NCBI RefSeq assembly: GCF_014635705.1
Contig: NZ_BMDI01000003.1
Location: 62,001 to 126,000 of the forward strand
Length of the DNA stretch: 64,000 nt
DNA from: Oxalicibacterium faecigallinarum
GTDB taxonomy: Bacteria > Pseudomonadota > Gammaproteobacteria > Burkholderiales > Burkholderiaceae_D
Direction: 5' to 3'
Positions within the stretch are counted from its first letter, which is position 1. Each line of letters opens with the position of its first letter. A model generated the notes under the pieces. The model saw only the letters and a list, made by a program, of their open reading frames with translations, did not search any database and was not told the DNA's origin. Positions 19,376 to 32,443 of the stretch are shown in pieces. The position numbers and the translations under genes are program-made.

Positions 19376-20155
19376 ATGGATCTTGGCATTCAGGGGAAAT
19401 CGGCCCTGGTTTGTGGTGCGAGTCGGGGATTGGGCCTCGGTTGCGCGGAAGCGCTGCTTGCCGAAGGTGTGCATGTCACGATTGTGGCGCGCGATCCTGC
19501 CGTCCTTGAGCAAGCGGCAAGTGCGTTGCGTGCAAAGGTTGGCTCGTCGGTGGCAACCGTTGCCGCTGACATCACGGCCGCCGAAGGGAGAGCGGCAGCG
19601 CTGGCAGCTTGTCCGCAACCGGATATTCTTGTGACCAATGCGGGTGGGCCGCCACCGGGTGATTTTCGGGACTGGTCGCGAGACGATTGGATTGCCGCAC
19701 TGGATGCCAACATGCTGACACCGATCGAACTGATCAAGGCCACGGTGGATGCCATGATGGCGCGCAAATTCGGGCGCATTGTCAACATCACGTCCAATTC
19801 GGTCAAGGCGCCGATTGATGCACTGGGCTTGTCCAACGGCGCGCGGGCTGGCTTGACGGGTTTTGTCGCGGGTCTCGCACGTAAAACCGTCAAGCACAAT
19901 GTGACGATCAATAATCTGTTGCCGGGAGCATTTGATACGGATCGGCTGGCGGCAATTTTTGCGGGTGCCGCGCAAAGTGGAAATCGTTCGGCGGAAGAAA
20001 TCCGTGAAAGCCGCCGTGTGATGATTCCGGCACAACGCTTCGGTACGCGACAGGAATTTGGTGCCGTTTGTGCATTCTTGTGCAGTGCACATGCCGGCTA
20101 TATGACAGGACAGAATATCCTGCTGGACGGCGGTGCTTATCCCGGTACCTACTGA
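19376..20155 (+). CDS. SDR-fold oxidoreductase with a degenerate active site
   Basis: A 259-aa short-chain dehydrogenase/reductase. The cofactor motif GASRGLGLG (TGxxxGxG type), the NAG-type VTNAGGPPPGDF and the Ser region VNITSNSVKAP are present. The catalytic YxxxK is not: the aligned segment LGLSNGARAGLTGF has Ser and Arg where Tyr and Lys belong. The rest of the fold, including LLDGGAYPG at the C-terminus, is complete. It resembles a known betaproteobacterial subgroup annotated loosely as 3-oxoacyl-ACP reductase, so it is probably a conserved variant, not a decayed gene. The substrate is unknown. Confidence 0.85.
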   Translation: MDLGIQGKSALVCGASRGLGLGCAEALLAEGVHVTIVARDPAVLEQAASALRAKVGSSVATVAADITAAEGRAAALAACPQPDILVTNAGGPPPGDFRDWSRDDWIAALDANMLTPIELIKATVDAMMARKFGRIVNITSNSVKAPIDALGLSNGARAGLTGFVAGLARKTVKHNVTINNLLPGAFDTDRLAAIFAGAAQSGNRSAEEIRESRRVMIPAQRFGTRQEFGAVCAFLCSAHAGYMTGQNILLDGGAYPGTY

Positions 20156-20233
20156 ACGGGAACGGTTGCAACGATTTCTGCTCTACCTATCGATAACAAA
20201 AACGATGCCCTTCAACTTTTGGAGTGAGACAGC

Positions 20234-21208
20234 ATGACAAAAGCAATCAGGATTAGTGAAAACGGCGGCCCGGATGTCATGGAGTACACGGACGTCGAAT
20301 TACCGATACCCGGCCCCGGCGAGGCGCGTATCCGTCAGATGGCCTGCGGCTTGAACTACATCGATGTCTATTACCGTACCGGGCAGTACGCGCAGTCCTT
20401 ACCCGCAGGTCTGGGCATGGAAGGCGCCGGTGTGGTCGAGGCAGTTGGCCCTGACGTTACGCATATCCATGTTGGTGAGCGTGTTGCTTATGCGGGTGGT
20501 CCGCCCGGCGCTTATGCTGCCGCCCGTGTGTTGCCCGCCAATGTACTGGTCAAACTGCCGGCTTCGATTGAGTTTGATACGGCTGCTGCGATGATGTTGC
20601 AGGGTTTGACGGTGCAGTATCTGTTTCGACGGACCTTTCGCTTGCAGGGAGGCGAAACCATTCTGTTTCATGCGGCTGCAGGCGGCGTCGGTCTGATTGC
20701 CTGTCAGTGGGCACGGGCATTGGGTGTCACCATGATCGGTACGGTTAGTTCGGACGAGAAAGCAGAACTGGCCAAGGCGCACGGTTGCGCGCATGCCATC
20801 AACTATCGCAAGGAGAATTTTGTCGAGCGTGTGAAGGAAATCACGGAAGGCAAAGGTGTGCCGGTAGTCTACGATTCCGTCGGGAAGGAAACTTTCTTCG
20901 ATTCGCTCGATTGCCTGTCGCCGCTAGGCATGATGGTCAGCTATGGTGCGGCTTCTGGTCCGGTGCCTGCATTTGAATTGAAGGAACTCGTTTCGCGCGG
21001 GTCTTTGTTCATCACGCGTCCCTCGCTGTTCCATTACACGGCCAAGCGGGACGAACTGGAGATCATGGCGGCAGAGTTGTTCGGCATGGTTGAAGGAGGC
21101 AAGCTCAAGATCAATATTCATCAGCGCTACGAATTGTCGAATGCCGCGCAGGCCCATCGTGATCTGGAGGCGCGCCTGACGACGGGGTCGTCGATTCTGA
21201 TTCCGTGA
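20234..21208 (+). CDS. qorA: NADPH:quinone oxidoreductase (zinc-independent MDR family)
   Basis: A 324-aa medium-chain reductase, one-electron or two-electron reductant of quinones. The start MTKAIRISENGGPDVMEY, the substrate-lid phrase GLNYIDVYYRTGQY and the nucleotide-binding HAAAGGVGLIACQWARALG are those of E. coli QorA. No zinc ligands are present. A GGAGTGAGACAGC ribosome site precedes the ATG. It is followed 4 bp later by a tiny membrane-protein gene. Confidence 0.93.
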   Translation: MTKAIRISENGGPDVMEYTDVELPIPGPGEARIRQMACGLNYIDVYYRTGQYAQSLPAGLGMEGAGVVEAVGPDVTHIHVGERVAYAGGPPGAYAAARVLPANVLVKLPASIEFDTAAAMMLQGLTVQYLFRRTFRLQGGETILFHAAAGGVGLIACQWARALGVTMIGTVSSDEKAELAKAHGCAHAINYRKENFVERVKEITEGKGVPVVYDSVGKETFFDSLDCLSPLGMMVSYGAASGPVPAFELKELVSRGSLFITRPSLFHYTAKRDELEIMAAELFGMVEGGKLKINIHQRYELSNAAQAHRDLEARLTTGSSILIP

Positions 21209-21212
21209 GGTG

Positions 21213-21374
21213 ATGATGACGGATGATGACGACAAAAATCCCATGCAGCATCCGGAAGAGCAGCCATCCGGTTCAGACGGCAATCCCAAATTCGGCCGTT
21301 TGCTGCTGGTACTGGCGGGGAGCGTCCTGATCGTGGTTGCGCTGACGTTTGGATCGCTGGCTTACTACACGTGA
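21213..21374 (+). CDS. small single-pass membrane protein (53 aa), unrecognised
   Basis: An ATG immediately after the qorA stop, preceded by GAGGTG, opens a 53-codon frame: an acidic, Pro/Gln-rich N-terminus (MMTDDDDKNP...) followed by one strongly hydrophobic helix (LLLVLAGSVLIVVALTFGS). The composition, ribosome site and tight spacing to qorA support a real gene; no family is recognised. The frame ends 50 bp before a strong terminator. Confidence 0.55.
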   Translation: MMTDDDDKNPMQHPEEQPSGSDGNPKFGRLLLVLAGSVLIVVALTFGSLAYYT

Positions 21375-21424
21375 AGCATGAGCGCCAAGGTAATAACGTG
21401 AGGGGCAATAAAGAGCGGATGCAA

Positions 21425-21459
21425 TAAAAAAGCGGCGACTGGTAGTCGCCGCTTTTTTA
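21425..21459. terminator. bidirectional rho-independent terminator
   Basis: AAAAAAGCGGCGACT and AGTCGCCGCTTTTTT form a 15-bp stem around GGT. It ends the qorA transcript and the opposite lipoprotein transcript. Confidence 0.93.
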
Positions 21460-21473
21460 TTGCACAACTCGTG

Positions 21474-22103
21474 CTATTCCTTGATTTCAAGCTTTACCCG
21501 TCGCGGAATACCGCTACGTCCAGGGAAATCTTCAAATGCGCTTTTAACCATATAGGGCATGGCAAAGGCGAGCGAACCGTTACCGCCATCGCTGTCGACG
21601 CTGACGTCATATAGTTTTTTACCGTCGCGTACCTGCGTAATTTGCACATTCAACTCGCGTTTGAAGACTTCGTATTGTGCTTCGCGATAGGTTACGCGGG
21701 GAGGACCATACCAGAACGGATCGTAGTAGGGGCCGTAATAACCGCCACGCCAGCGCGGACCGTAATAAGCACCGTAGTACGGCCAGTAAGGATCGGCGAC
21801 CGGTTCCACCACCCGGACATCGCGTGAGTCGATCTTGTAGTTGAGTGCGACCTTCAGAATGGCGGCGCGTGGATTCTGCGCCTCGACAAAGCCCAGGCGG
21901 GTCAGTTCGGCCCGAACCAGATTCTCATAATTCTGATGTTCGAGATTGTTTTCCTGTCCGGGCTGGCGATCGAAGACATAGACCTTGTTTTGCATTTCTG
22001 CCGGCCAGTCATGGAAAGCGATGACATCACTGCGGATGAACGAGGCGCAGCCACTTAGCAATACGCTCGACAAGGCAACGATGATTAAAACAGTGCGACG
22101 CAT
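21474..22103 (-). CDS. DUF4136-type outer-membrane lipoprotein
   Basis: A 209-aa lipoprotein: basic N-terminus, hydrophobic stretch and lipobox LLSGCASF with the Cys near residue 19. The body resembles DUF4136 proteins (variable 'DUF4136 domain-containing' lipoproteins), and the middle is very Tyr/Gly/Pro-rich (GAYYGPRWRGGYYGPYYDP), likely a flexible surface loop. ATG with an AAGGAGAAA ribosome site. Function unknown; divergent from pepN. Confidence 0.82.
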   Translation of the reverse strand: MRRTVLIIVALSSVLLSGCASFIRSDVIAFHDWPAEMQNKVYVFDRQPGQENNLEHQNYENLVRAELTRLGFVEAQNPRAAILKVALNYKIDSRDVRVVEPVADPYWPYYGAYYGPRWRGGYYGPYYDPFWYGPPRVTYREAQYEVFKRELNVQITQVRDGKKLYDVSVDSDGGNGSLAFAMPYMVKSAFEDFPGRSGIPRRVKLEIKE

Positions 22104-22347
22104 TATTTTTCTCCTTGATCCATGCTGACAGCATAGACGTATTCATAAAAAGAGCCGTTACATTTTGTAACTCGCAAGCAATAGACCCTTCTGTCGATGT
22201 GGCTTAGAACCGAAAGCCTGCTTTGTGGTCATACCGTCGTCATCCAGTCTGGTGCTGGTTACGCCATTTTTGCCGAGTTCAGGCTGTTACCAAATCTGTT
22301 GCCATGATTGGTAAAATGGCATTTTGCAAGTCTTCCAATCTATTCCT

Positions 22348-25002
22348 ATGCGCACAGATACGCCGCCGACCATTTACCGCAAAGATTACACGCCACCAAG
22401 TTACTGGGTCCGCACTGTCGAAATGGGATTCGACCTCGAACCATCTGCGACGCGTGTAGCGACCCGCATGACCTTGGAGCGCAATCAGACCAGCAATGAC
22501 AAAGTGCTGACGCTGTACGGTGAAGAGCTGCAACTGGTACAGATTCGCCTCAACGGCAAGGTTTTGGGCACCAAGGCATATCAGTTGAAGGATGGCGTCC
22601 TGCGCATTCCAACCACCGCCGAACAAATCACGCTGGATATAGAAACGCTGCTGCAACCCGATCGGAATACATCCCTGATGGGTTTATATGTGTCCAACGG
22701 TAATTTCTTTACGCAATGCGAGGCAGAAGGCTTCCGCAAGATCACTTATTTCCCGGATCGTCCGGATGTGATGGCGACCTACAAGGTCATGCTGCGTGGC
22801 GACAAGAAGAAATATCCGGTTCTGTTATCCAACGGTAATTTGATCGAGCAGGGCGATCTTGGCGATGGTCGCCACTATGCCTTATGGGAAGACCCGTTCA
22901 AAAAGCCTTCGTATTTGTTTGCCCTGGTAGCGGGGCAACTGGTCTGCCAGGAAGAAACGATCAAGTTGAAGTCTGGCCGTGAGGCTTTGTTGCAGGTATG
23001 GGTTGAAGAAGGCAATCTGGACAAGACCCAGCATGCCATGGATTCGCTGATCAACAGCATCCGTTGGGATGAAGAGCGTTTTGGCCTGGAGCTGGATCTT
23101 GATCGCTTCATGATTGTTGCTGTTGGCGACTTCAATATGGGCGCAATGGAAAACAAGGGATTGAACATCTTCAATACCAAGTTTGTGCTGGCCAACCCGC
23201 GCATTGCGACCGATGTGGACTACGGCAATATCGAGGCCGTGGTGGGTCACGAGTATTTCCATAACTGGACTGGCAATCGCGTGACGTGCCGCGATTGGTT
23301 TCAGTTGTCATTAAAAGAAGGTCTGACGGTATTTCGTGATCAGGAATTTTCCGCTGACATGATTGGTACCGACAGCGGTCGTGCCGTCAAGCGTATTGAC
23401 GATGTGCGTGTGCTGCGTCAGGCGCAATTCCCGGAGGACGCGGGGCCGATGGCACATCCTGTGCGTCCTGATTCCTTCGTTGAGATCAGTAATTTCTATA
23501 CCGTCACGATTTACGAAAAAGGCGCGGAAGTCGTGCGCATGTACCAGACGCTGCTTGGTCGCGATGGTTTTCGCAAAGGCATGGATTTGTATTTTGAGCG
23601 CCATGATGGGCAGGCCGTGGAATGTGATGATTTCCGCGCCGCCATGAGCGATGCAAATGGCCGTGACCTGACACAGTTTGAGCGTTGGTATAGTCAGGCA
23701 GGCACGCCGCGGGTTGTGGCAACGACTGTTTACGATGCCGTGCACAAGACCTATGCGATTACGCTCAAGCAATCGTGTCCTGCAACGCCGGGACAAAAGA
23801 ACAAACTGCCGTTCCATATTCCGGTGGCGGTCGGCCTGCTCGATAGTAACGGCAACGATATGCAGTTGCATCTGCGTGGTTTTCCGCAAGTGCAATCGAC
23901 AGTCGTGCTGGAGTTGATGGAAGAACAGCAAACTTTCGTCTTCGAAGACGTCTCCGAGGAGCCGGTGCCATCATTGCTGCGGGACTTTTCTGCGCCAGTC
24001 AATCTCGAGTACGACTACAGTGATGCCGATCTCGCTTTTCTGATGGCGCATGACAGCGACGCTTTCAATCGTTGGGAAGCAGGGCAGCGTCTTGCCGCGC
24101 GCCGCTTGCTTGCCTTGACTGCTACTGCGCAACAGTCCGGTGCCGTACTGACTACAGACCCGGCCCTGAGCGAAAGTCTTCGTCTGACCCTGAACGATGC
24201 CGCATTGGACCCTGCTTTCCGCGAAATTGCATTGAATTTGCCATCCGAGACGGTCATCGCTGAACAGATGGATGTGATTAATCCACAAGCGATTCATCAG
24301 GCGCGCCGTTTCTTGCGCCAATCGCTGGCACAGGCATTGCGTGCTGATTTTATCGAGGCCTACAAGGCGAATCAGACACCGGGTGATTACAGTCCGGATG
24401 CCGCGTCGGCGGGCAAACGCGCTTTGAAGAATCTGGCTCTTTCGTACATTTCGGAACTGGATGATGCAGCTGCGCACGTGATGGCACAGACCCAATGCGA
24501 CGGTGCCGACAATATGACCGATCGTGTCGCTGCACTGGGAGCGTTGGCCAACAGCACGGCACCAGGCAAGGAAGCGGCGTTGGCACAGTTTTATCAGGAT
24601 TTTGAGGCCGAGCCGCTGGTTGTCGATAAATGGTTCAGCTTGCAGGCAATGGCACGGACGACGGATGTCGCCGCAGTGCGCAAATTGATGCAGCATCCGG
24701 CGTTTTCGCTGAAAAATCCGAATCGTGCGCGCAGCCTGATTTTCAGCTTCTGTAATGGCAATCCGTCACAGTTCCATGCATCGGACGGCAGTGGTTATGC
24801 ATTCTGGGCTGAGCAAGTCATTGCGCTGGATGCGATCAACCCTCAGGTTGCGGCGCGTCTGGCCCGTAGTCTGGATCGCTGGCGTAAATACGCGCCTTCC
24901 TTGCAGTCGAAAATGCAGGCTGCGTTGAAGCGCGTGGCGCAGACGGCCAAGCTGTCAAAAGATACCAAAGAGGTTGTCGGCAAATCGCTGGCGGCCGAGT
25001 AA
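22348..25002 (+). CDS. pepN: aminopeptidase N (M1 family)
   Basis: An 884-aa zinc aminopeptidase of E. coli PepN type, which releases N-terminal residues from peptides in the cytoplasm. The substrate-binding GAMENKGLNIF and zinc motif HEYFHNWTGNR (HExxH with the downstream Glu in KEGLTVFRDQEF) are intact. The C-terminal helical domain is complete. I chose the ATG at 22348 (MRTDTPPTIYRKDY); a TTG 24 bp upstream is also in frame. No strong ribosome site is visible. fbp follows after 36 bp. Confidence 0.96.
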   Translation: MRTDTPPTIYRKDYTPPSYWVRTVEMGFDLEPSATRVATRMTLERNQTSNDKVLTLYGEELQLVQIRLNGKVLGTKAYQLKDGVLRIPTTAEQITLDIETLLQPDRNTSLMGLYVSNGNFFTQCEAEGFRKITYFPDRPDVMATYKVMLRGDKKKYPVLLSNGNLIEQGDLGDGRHYALWEDPFKKPSYLFALVAGQLVCQEETIKLKSGREALLQVWVEEGNLDKTQHAMDSLINSIRWDEERFGLELDLDRFMIVAVGDFNMGAMENKGLNIFNTKFVLANPRIATDVDYGNIEAVVGHEYFHNWTGNRVTCRDWFQLSLKEGLTVFRDQEFSADMIGTDSGRAVKRIDDVRVLRQAQFPEDAGPMAHPVRPDSFVEISNFYTVTIYEKGAEVVRMYQTLLGRDGFRKGMDLYFERHDGQAVECDDFRAAMSDANGRDLTQFERWYSQAGTPRVVATTVYDAVHKTYAITLKQSCPATPGQKNKLPFHIPVAVGLLDSNGNDMQLHLRGFPQVQSTVVLELMEEQQTFVFEDVSEEPVPSLLRDFSAPVNLEYDYSDADLAFLMAHDSDAFNRWEAGQRLAARRLLALTATAQQSGAVLTTDPALSESLRLTLNDAALDPAFREIALNLPSETVIAEQMDVINPQAIHQARRFLRQSLAQALRADFIEAYKANQTPGDYSPDAASAGKRALKNLALSYISELDDAAAHVMAQTQCDGADNMTDRVAALGALANSTAPGKEAALAQFYQDFEAEPLVVDKWFSLQAMARTTDVAAVRKLMQHPAFSLKNPNRARSLIFSFCNGNPSQFHASDGSGYAFWAEQVIALDAINPQVAARLARSLDRWRKYAPSLQSKMQAALKRVAQTAKLSKDTKEVVGKSLAAE

Positions 25003-25038
25003 AACGTAAAAGCAGTATTGAAAAAGATAAAGGACGTC

Positions 25039-26043
25039 ATGAAACGGATCAGCCTTACGCAGTATTTGATCGAAGAGCAGCGCCAGCACAACAACATCCC
25101 GGAAGAACTGCGCTTGCTGACAGAAGTGGTTGGTCGTGCCTGCAAGACCATCAGCCATGCCGTCGGTAAAGGTGCGCTGGGCGAAGTGCTGGGTAGCGCG
25201 GAAAGTGAAAACGTCCAGGGCGAAGTACAAAAGAAGCTCGACATCATTTCCAACGAAATTCTGCTGGAAGCCAACGAATGGGGCGGCCATTTGGCAGCGA
25301 TGGCATCGGAAGAAATGGAAGAAATTCATCCGATCCCGAATCGTTATCCAATGGGCGAGTATCTGTTGTTGTTCGATCCGCTGGATGGCTCCAGCAATAT
25401 CGACGTCAATGTGTCAATCGGCACGATCTTTTCGGTACTGAAGGCGCCAGCGGGGATGAAGCATCCGACCGAAGCAGATTTCCTGCAGCCCGGCAGCAAG
25501 CAGGTCATGGCTGGCTATGCCGTCTACGGACCGCAGACCGTGTTGGTGCTGACGACGGGGAATGGTGTGCAGAGCTTCACGCTGGATCGTGAAATGGGTG
25601 CGTGGGTGATGACGCAAAAGAATATGCAGATTCCGGCTGATACCAAGGAATATGCAATCAACGCATCCAATGCGCGCCACTGGTTTCCGCCGGTCAAGCG
25701 CTATATTAGTGAGCTGCAAGAAGGCAGTACGGGGACGCGTGGCAAAGACTTCAATATGCGCTGGATTGCATCCATGGTCGCTGATGTGCATCGTATTTTG
25801 ACGCGTGGCGGCATCTTTATGTATCCGGCAGACCAGCGCGATCCGGACAAGCCAGGCAAATTGCGTTTGATGTACGAAGCCAATCCGATGGCGTTCCTGG
25901 TGGAGCAAGCCGGCGGCGCAGCGACAGATGGCAAGCAACGTATTCTCGATATTCAGCCTACTAAGCTGCATCAACGTGTCGCGGTGTTCCTTGGCTCCAA
26001 GAATGAAGTCGAACGTGTCACGGAGTATCACCAGTCGAAATAG
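25039..26043 (+). CDS. fbp: fructose-1,6-bisphosphatase class 1
   Basis: A 334-aa class I FBPase of gluconeogenesis. Metal ligands and catalytic core are in [20 protein letters not shown], with the preceding [12 protein letters not shown] and a Glu pair at EEMEEIHP; the sugar-phosphate region includes [19 protein letters not shown]. The ATG at 25039 has AAAGGA upstream; an in-frame TTG lies 21 bp earlier. A terminator follows closely. Confidence 0.97.
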   Translation: MKRISLTQYLIEEQRQHNNIPEELRLLTEVVGRACKTISHAVGKGALGEVLGSAESENVQGEVQKKLDIISNEILLEANEWGGHLAAMASEEMEEIHPIPNRYPMGEYLLLFDPLDGSSNIDVNVSIGTIFSVLKAPAGMKHPTEADFLQPGSKQVMAGYAVYGPQTVLVLTTGNGVQSFTLDREMGAWVMTQKNMQIPADTKEYAINASNARHWFPPVKRYISELQEGSTGTRGKDFNMRWIASMVADVHRILTRGGIFMYPADQRDPDKPGKLRLMYEANPMAFLVEQAGGAATDGKQRILDIQPTKLHQRVAVFLGSKNEVERVTEYHQSK

Positions 26044-26057
26044 AATAAGAAGCAGTA

Positions 26058-26093
26058 AAACAAAGAGCCCGCGTAAGTGGGCTCTTTGTTTTT
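26058..26093 (+). terminator. rho-independent terminator of fbp
   Basis: AAACAAAGAGCCC (26058-26070) and GGGCTCTTTGTTT (26079-26091) form a 13-bp stem with an 8-nt loop and short T-run. Confidence 0.93.
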
Positions 26094-26212
26094 AGCTATG
26101 TGGTGTGTTGATTTGAATGGACAGCTGTGTGGATGGTGTGTGCATGGTTGGCGGTGCACGTTCCTGTTTTTGATGTGCCTAAAAATATTTTGTATATTTT
26201 GTTGAGAGGGTG

Positions 26213-26242
26213 TTGCCAAGTTCAGAAAAGGTTTGCTATAGT
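26213..26242 (+). promoter_or_regulatory. rRNA operon promoter P1 (upstream)
   Basis: TTGCCA (26213-26218), 18-nt spacer, TATAGT (26237-26242), preceded by an AT-rich stretch (26180-26200) that would act as an UP element. About 430 bp upstream of 16S. Confidence 0.6.
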
Positions 26243-26389
26243 TCGCCTCCCGTTGCAAGACGGGCTGCAAAACGAAGTGATTTCTGAGAGGGAAGAGGCT
26301 GGTTTTGTGGGGAGAAGTGGTTGAGGTTTTGGTGGTAAGGTCAGCGTCGTTTTGAATCGAATTTAAAACGAAATCTTTTAAAAAAGATG

Positions 26390-26418
26390 TTGACGACGAC
26401 AGAAACTTCCTACATAAT
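26390..26418 (+). promoter_or_regulatory. rRNA operon promoter P2 (main)
   Basis: TTGACG (26390-26395), 17-nt spacer, CATAAT (26413-26418), with an AT-rich UP-element-like block at 26361-26388. The position, about 250 bp before 16S, fits a ribosomal promoter. Confidence 0.8.
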
Positions 26419-26675
26419 CTCGTTTCTCTGCTGCTGACGAACAAAACGATTCGCAGCGACGCAAACGGCGAAAGCTGAAGCGAAGCAGACAAGGTTCTTT
26501 AAAAATTAACAGCCGATAAGTGTGGGCGTTTAATGGAAGTGCGGCAGCGCAAGCTGTTAGAACTTTAAATATTAAATGCTCACAAAAAATATAGGTAAGA
26601 AATTATCTGTCAGTATTTTGAGTGAGTGACCGGTTCAGAAATGGACCATGTCGGAAACGACATAAAACAGAGATT
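26419..26675 (+). other. rRNA leader with boxA-like element and 5' arm of the pre-16S processing stem
   Basis: A boxA-like TTCTTTAAAA at about 26495 (antitermination) is followed by the arm 26508-26532 (AACAGCCGATAAGTGTGGGC...), which is nearly complementary to 28231-28258 beyond 16S (CGTCCACACTTATCGAGCTG). The two arms would form the long RNase III stem that releases pre-16S. No protein gene is visible between the fbp terminator and 16S. Confidence 0.75.
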
Positions 26676-28215
<1,540 letters not shown>

Positions 28216-28340
28216 GAGTCAGCATGAAAGTTAAGCGTCCACACTTATCGAGCTGTTAAGCAAAAGAAGAACAGTGAATGTCGGCAGTGTGCAGGCAAAG
28301 CAGTGAAGTCTGTGCAATGCTGGTTGGTACTGATCCGAAC

Positions 28341-28417
28341 GGGTCTGTAGCTCAGTTGGTTAGAGCACCGTGTTGATAACGCGGGGGTCGTTGGTTCGAG
28401 CCCAACCAGACCCACCA
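28341..28417 (+). tRNA. ileT: tRNA-Ile (GAT)
   Basis: A 77-nt cloverleaf in the 16S-23S spacer, acceptor GGGTCTG paired with CAGACCC, anticodon GAT in the loop TTGATAA, and encoded CCA end. Confidence 0.97.
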
Positions 28418-28439
28418 AGAATTATGTTGTACCGGATTT

Positions 28440-28515
28440 GGGGGTTTAGCTCAGCTGGGAGAGCACCTGCTTTGCAAGCAGGGGGTCGTCGGTTCGATCC
28501 CGTCAACCTCCACCA
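28440..28515 (+). tRNA. alaT: tRNA-Ala (TGC)
   Basis: A 76-nt cloverleaf, acceptor GGGGGTT paired with AACCTCC, anticodon TGC in CTTTGCAAG, encoded CCA end. It follows tRNA-Ile by 22 bp, the standard spacer pair. Confidence 0.97.
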
Positions 28516-28803
28516 AGACGTCAAACCTAAGTCGATCAAGTCATTGATTGGATTTAGGTTTGATCGTTTAACGATCATTGGCTGTTTTTGTTCTTTAACA
28601 ATTTGGAAGAAGTAAAGATTATTTATTGGTGTCGACCAATGATGTGAAAGCATTGTTGAGAGACGCTGATGGGTAGTGATTGTATCAATCAAATGTATTA
28701 TCGAAGTGATCTTAGCAATTAGAAGACTTACTTTGGCAATACGGCAAACGCTTAACTCAGAATATCTCTATGACGTCTCTGGCAACAGAGGTCAACGTTA
28801 TAG
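28516..28803 (+). other. 16S-23S spacer: boxA and 5' arm of the pre-23S stem
   Basis: Contains the boxA-like GTTCTTTAACA (28590-28600) and the arm CAATTTGGAAGAAGTAAA (28599-28616), complementary to TTTACTTCTTCCAGATTGG (31742-31760) after 23S. This is the RNase III stem for pre-23S. No further tRNA or protein gene is seen. Confidence 0.75.
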
Positions 28804-31681
<2,878 letters not shown>

Positions 31682-31810
31682 ATAACATTGACAGTTATAG
31701 TTCTGAATGTGTGTGCCAATTGATGGCAGTCACTACCAAAATTTACTTCTTCCAGATTGGGTTGTTTGCTCAAGACAGATCAGTGTCTTAGCAGGCAACT
31801 TTACAAGTTA

Positions 31811-31925
31811 TGCCTGATGACCATAGCGAGTTGGTACCACCCCTTCCCATCCCGAACAGGACCGTGAAACGACTTTGCGCCGATGATAGTGCTGCAACCA
31901 GTGTGAAAGTAGGTCATCGTCAGGC
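31811..31925 (+). rRNA. rrf: 5S ribosomal RNA
   Basis: About 115 nt from TGCCTGATGACCATAGCGAG to GTAGGTCATCGTCAGGC, with TGCCTGA/TCAGGC closing helix and the CCCATCCCGAACAGGACCG loop typical of 5S. Confidence 0.95.
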
Positions 31926-31935
31926 TTTTATCTAG

Positions 31936-31970
31936 AAAACCCCCGTCCAGTGATCTGGTCGGGGGTTTTT
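31936..31970 (+). terminator. rRNA operon terminator
   Basis: AAAACCCCCG-T-CCAG and CTGG-T-CGGGGGTTTT form a long stem with one T-T mismatch and a TGAT loop, followed by T residues. Confidence 0.92.
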
Positions 31971-32273
31971 GCTTTGGATTTGGATTTTGCTTTGCGGCTT
32001 CTAGACTTTTAAGCTTCTAGTCTGGTGTCTTGTTGGGATTGGAAGGGCCACAGCGTCGTAGGTAGCGTCCAGGAATTGATGCAGTGAACGTTTGTATTAT
32101 TCACTTCTGGCGACTAAGTAAGAGACGATGATGTTGAGTGTTAGTTTAGTGGCGATTCGATAAAGCAAGGCACCAGAAGGATATTGAAATCACGGCAGAT
32201 CAACGCGATTTGCGTACAAGTCCCTTTCCTATGCATTACAAAAATTAATTTTGCTGCTAAAATATGCGGCTTC
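31971..32273 (+). promoter_or_regulatory. host intergenic region with the original tRNA-Thr promoter (32236-32263)
   Basis: About 300 bp without a gene. Near 31995-32025 a CTTCTAG word occurs twice (GCTTCTAGACTTTTAAGCTTCTAG). TTACAA (32236-32241), a 16-nt spacer and TAAAAT (32258-32263) lie 10 bp upstream of the tRNA-Thr 5' fragment, so this is presumably the host promoter of the tRNA gene before phage insertion. Confidence 0.55.
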
Positions 32274-32311
32274 GCTGATGTAGCTCAGTCGGTAGAGCAA
32301 CTGATTCGTAA
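32274..32311 (+). repeat. attL: 38-bp core, orphaned 5' half of tRNA-Thr
   Basis: Identical over 38 bp to the start of the intact tRNA-Thr at 41285-41322, beginning GCTGATGTAGCTCAGTCGG and ending ATTCGTAA, right after the anticodon CGT. Beyond it the sequence diverges (GCATCTGCG here, TCAGTAGG at the right end). It is therefore the left attachment site and a truncated tRNA gene that retains the host promoter. Confidence 0.93.
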
Positions 32312-32353
32312 GCATCTGCGAATCTGAAAATACAAGAAATAAAAATTCCATAG

Positions 32354-32383
32354 AAAAGCCGCTAGATTTAGCGGCTTTTTTTT
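32354..32383 (+). terminator. rho-independent terminator near attL
   Basis: AAAAGCCGCTA and TAGCGGCTTTT form an 11-bp stem with loop GATT, followed by T8. On the circular phage it lies 27 bp past the predicted stop of the repressor-like gene; in the prophage it would end transcripts from the orphaned tRNA promoter. Confidence 0.9.
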
Positions 32384-32443
32384 GTGCTCTAAGGAAATAT
32401 TTACCATGAATATGGGATAGTTAATGAGCAAGCCTTCTTTAGA

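Noticed and set aside
32274-32350. A second full tRNA-Thr at the left end of the prophage
   Set aside because: Only the first 38 nt match; the following bases cannot complete the anticodon stem, T arm or acceptor.
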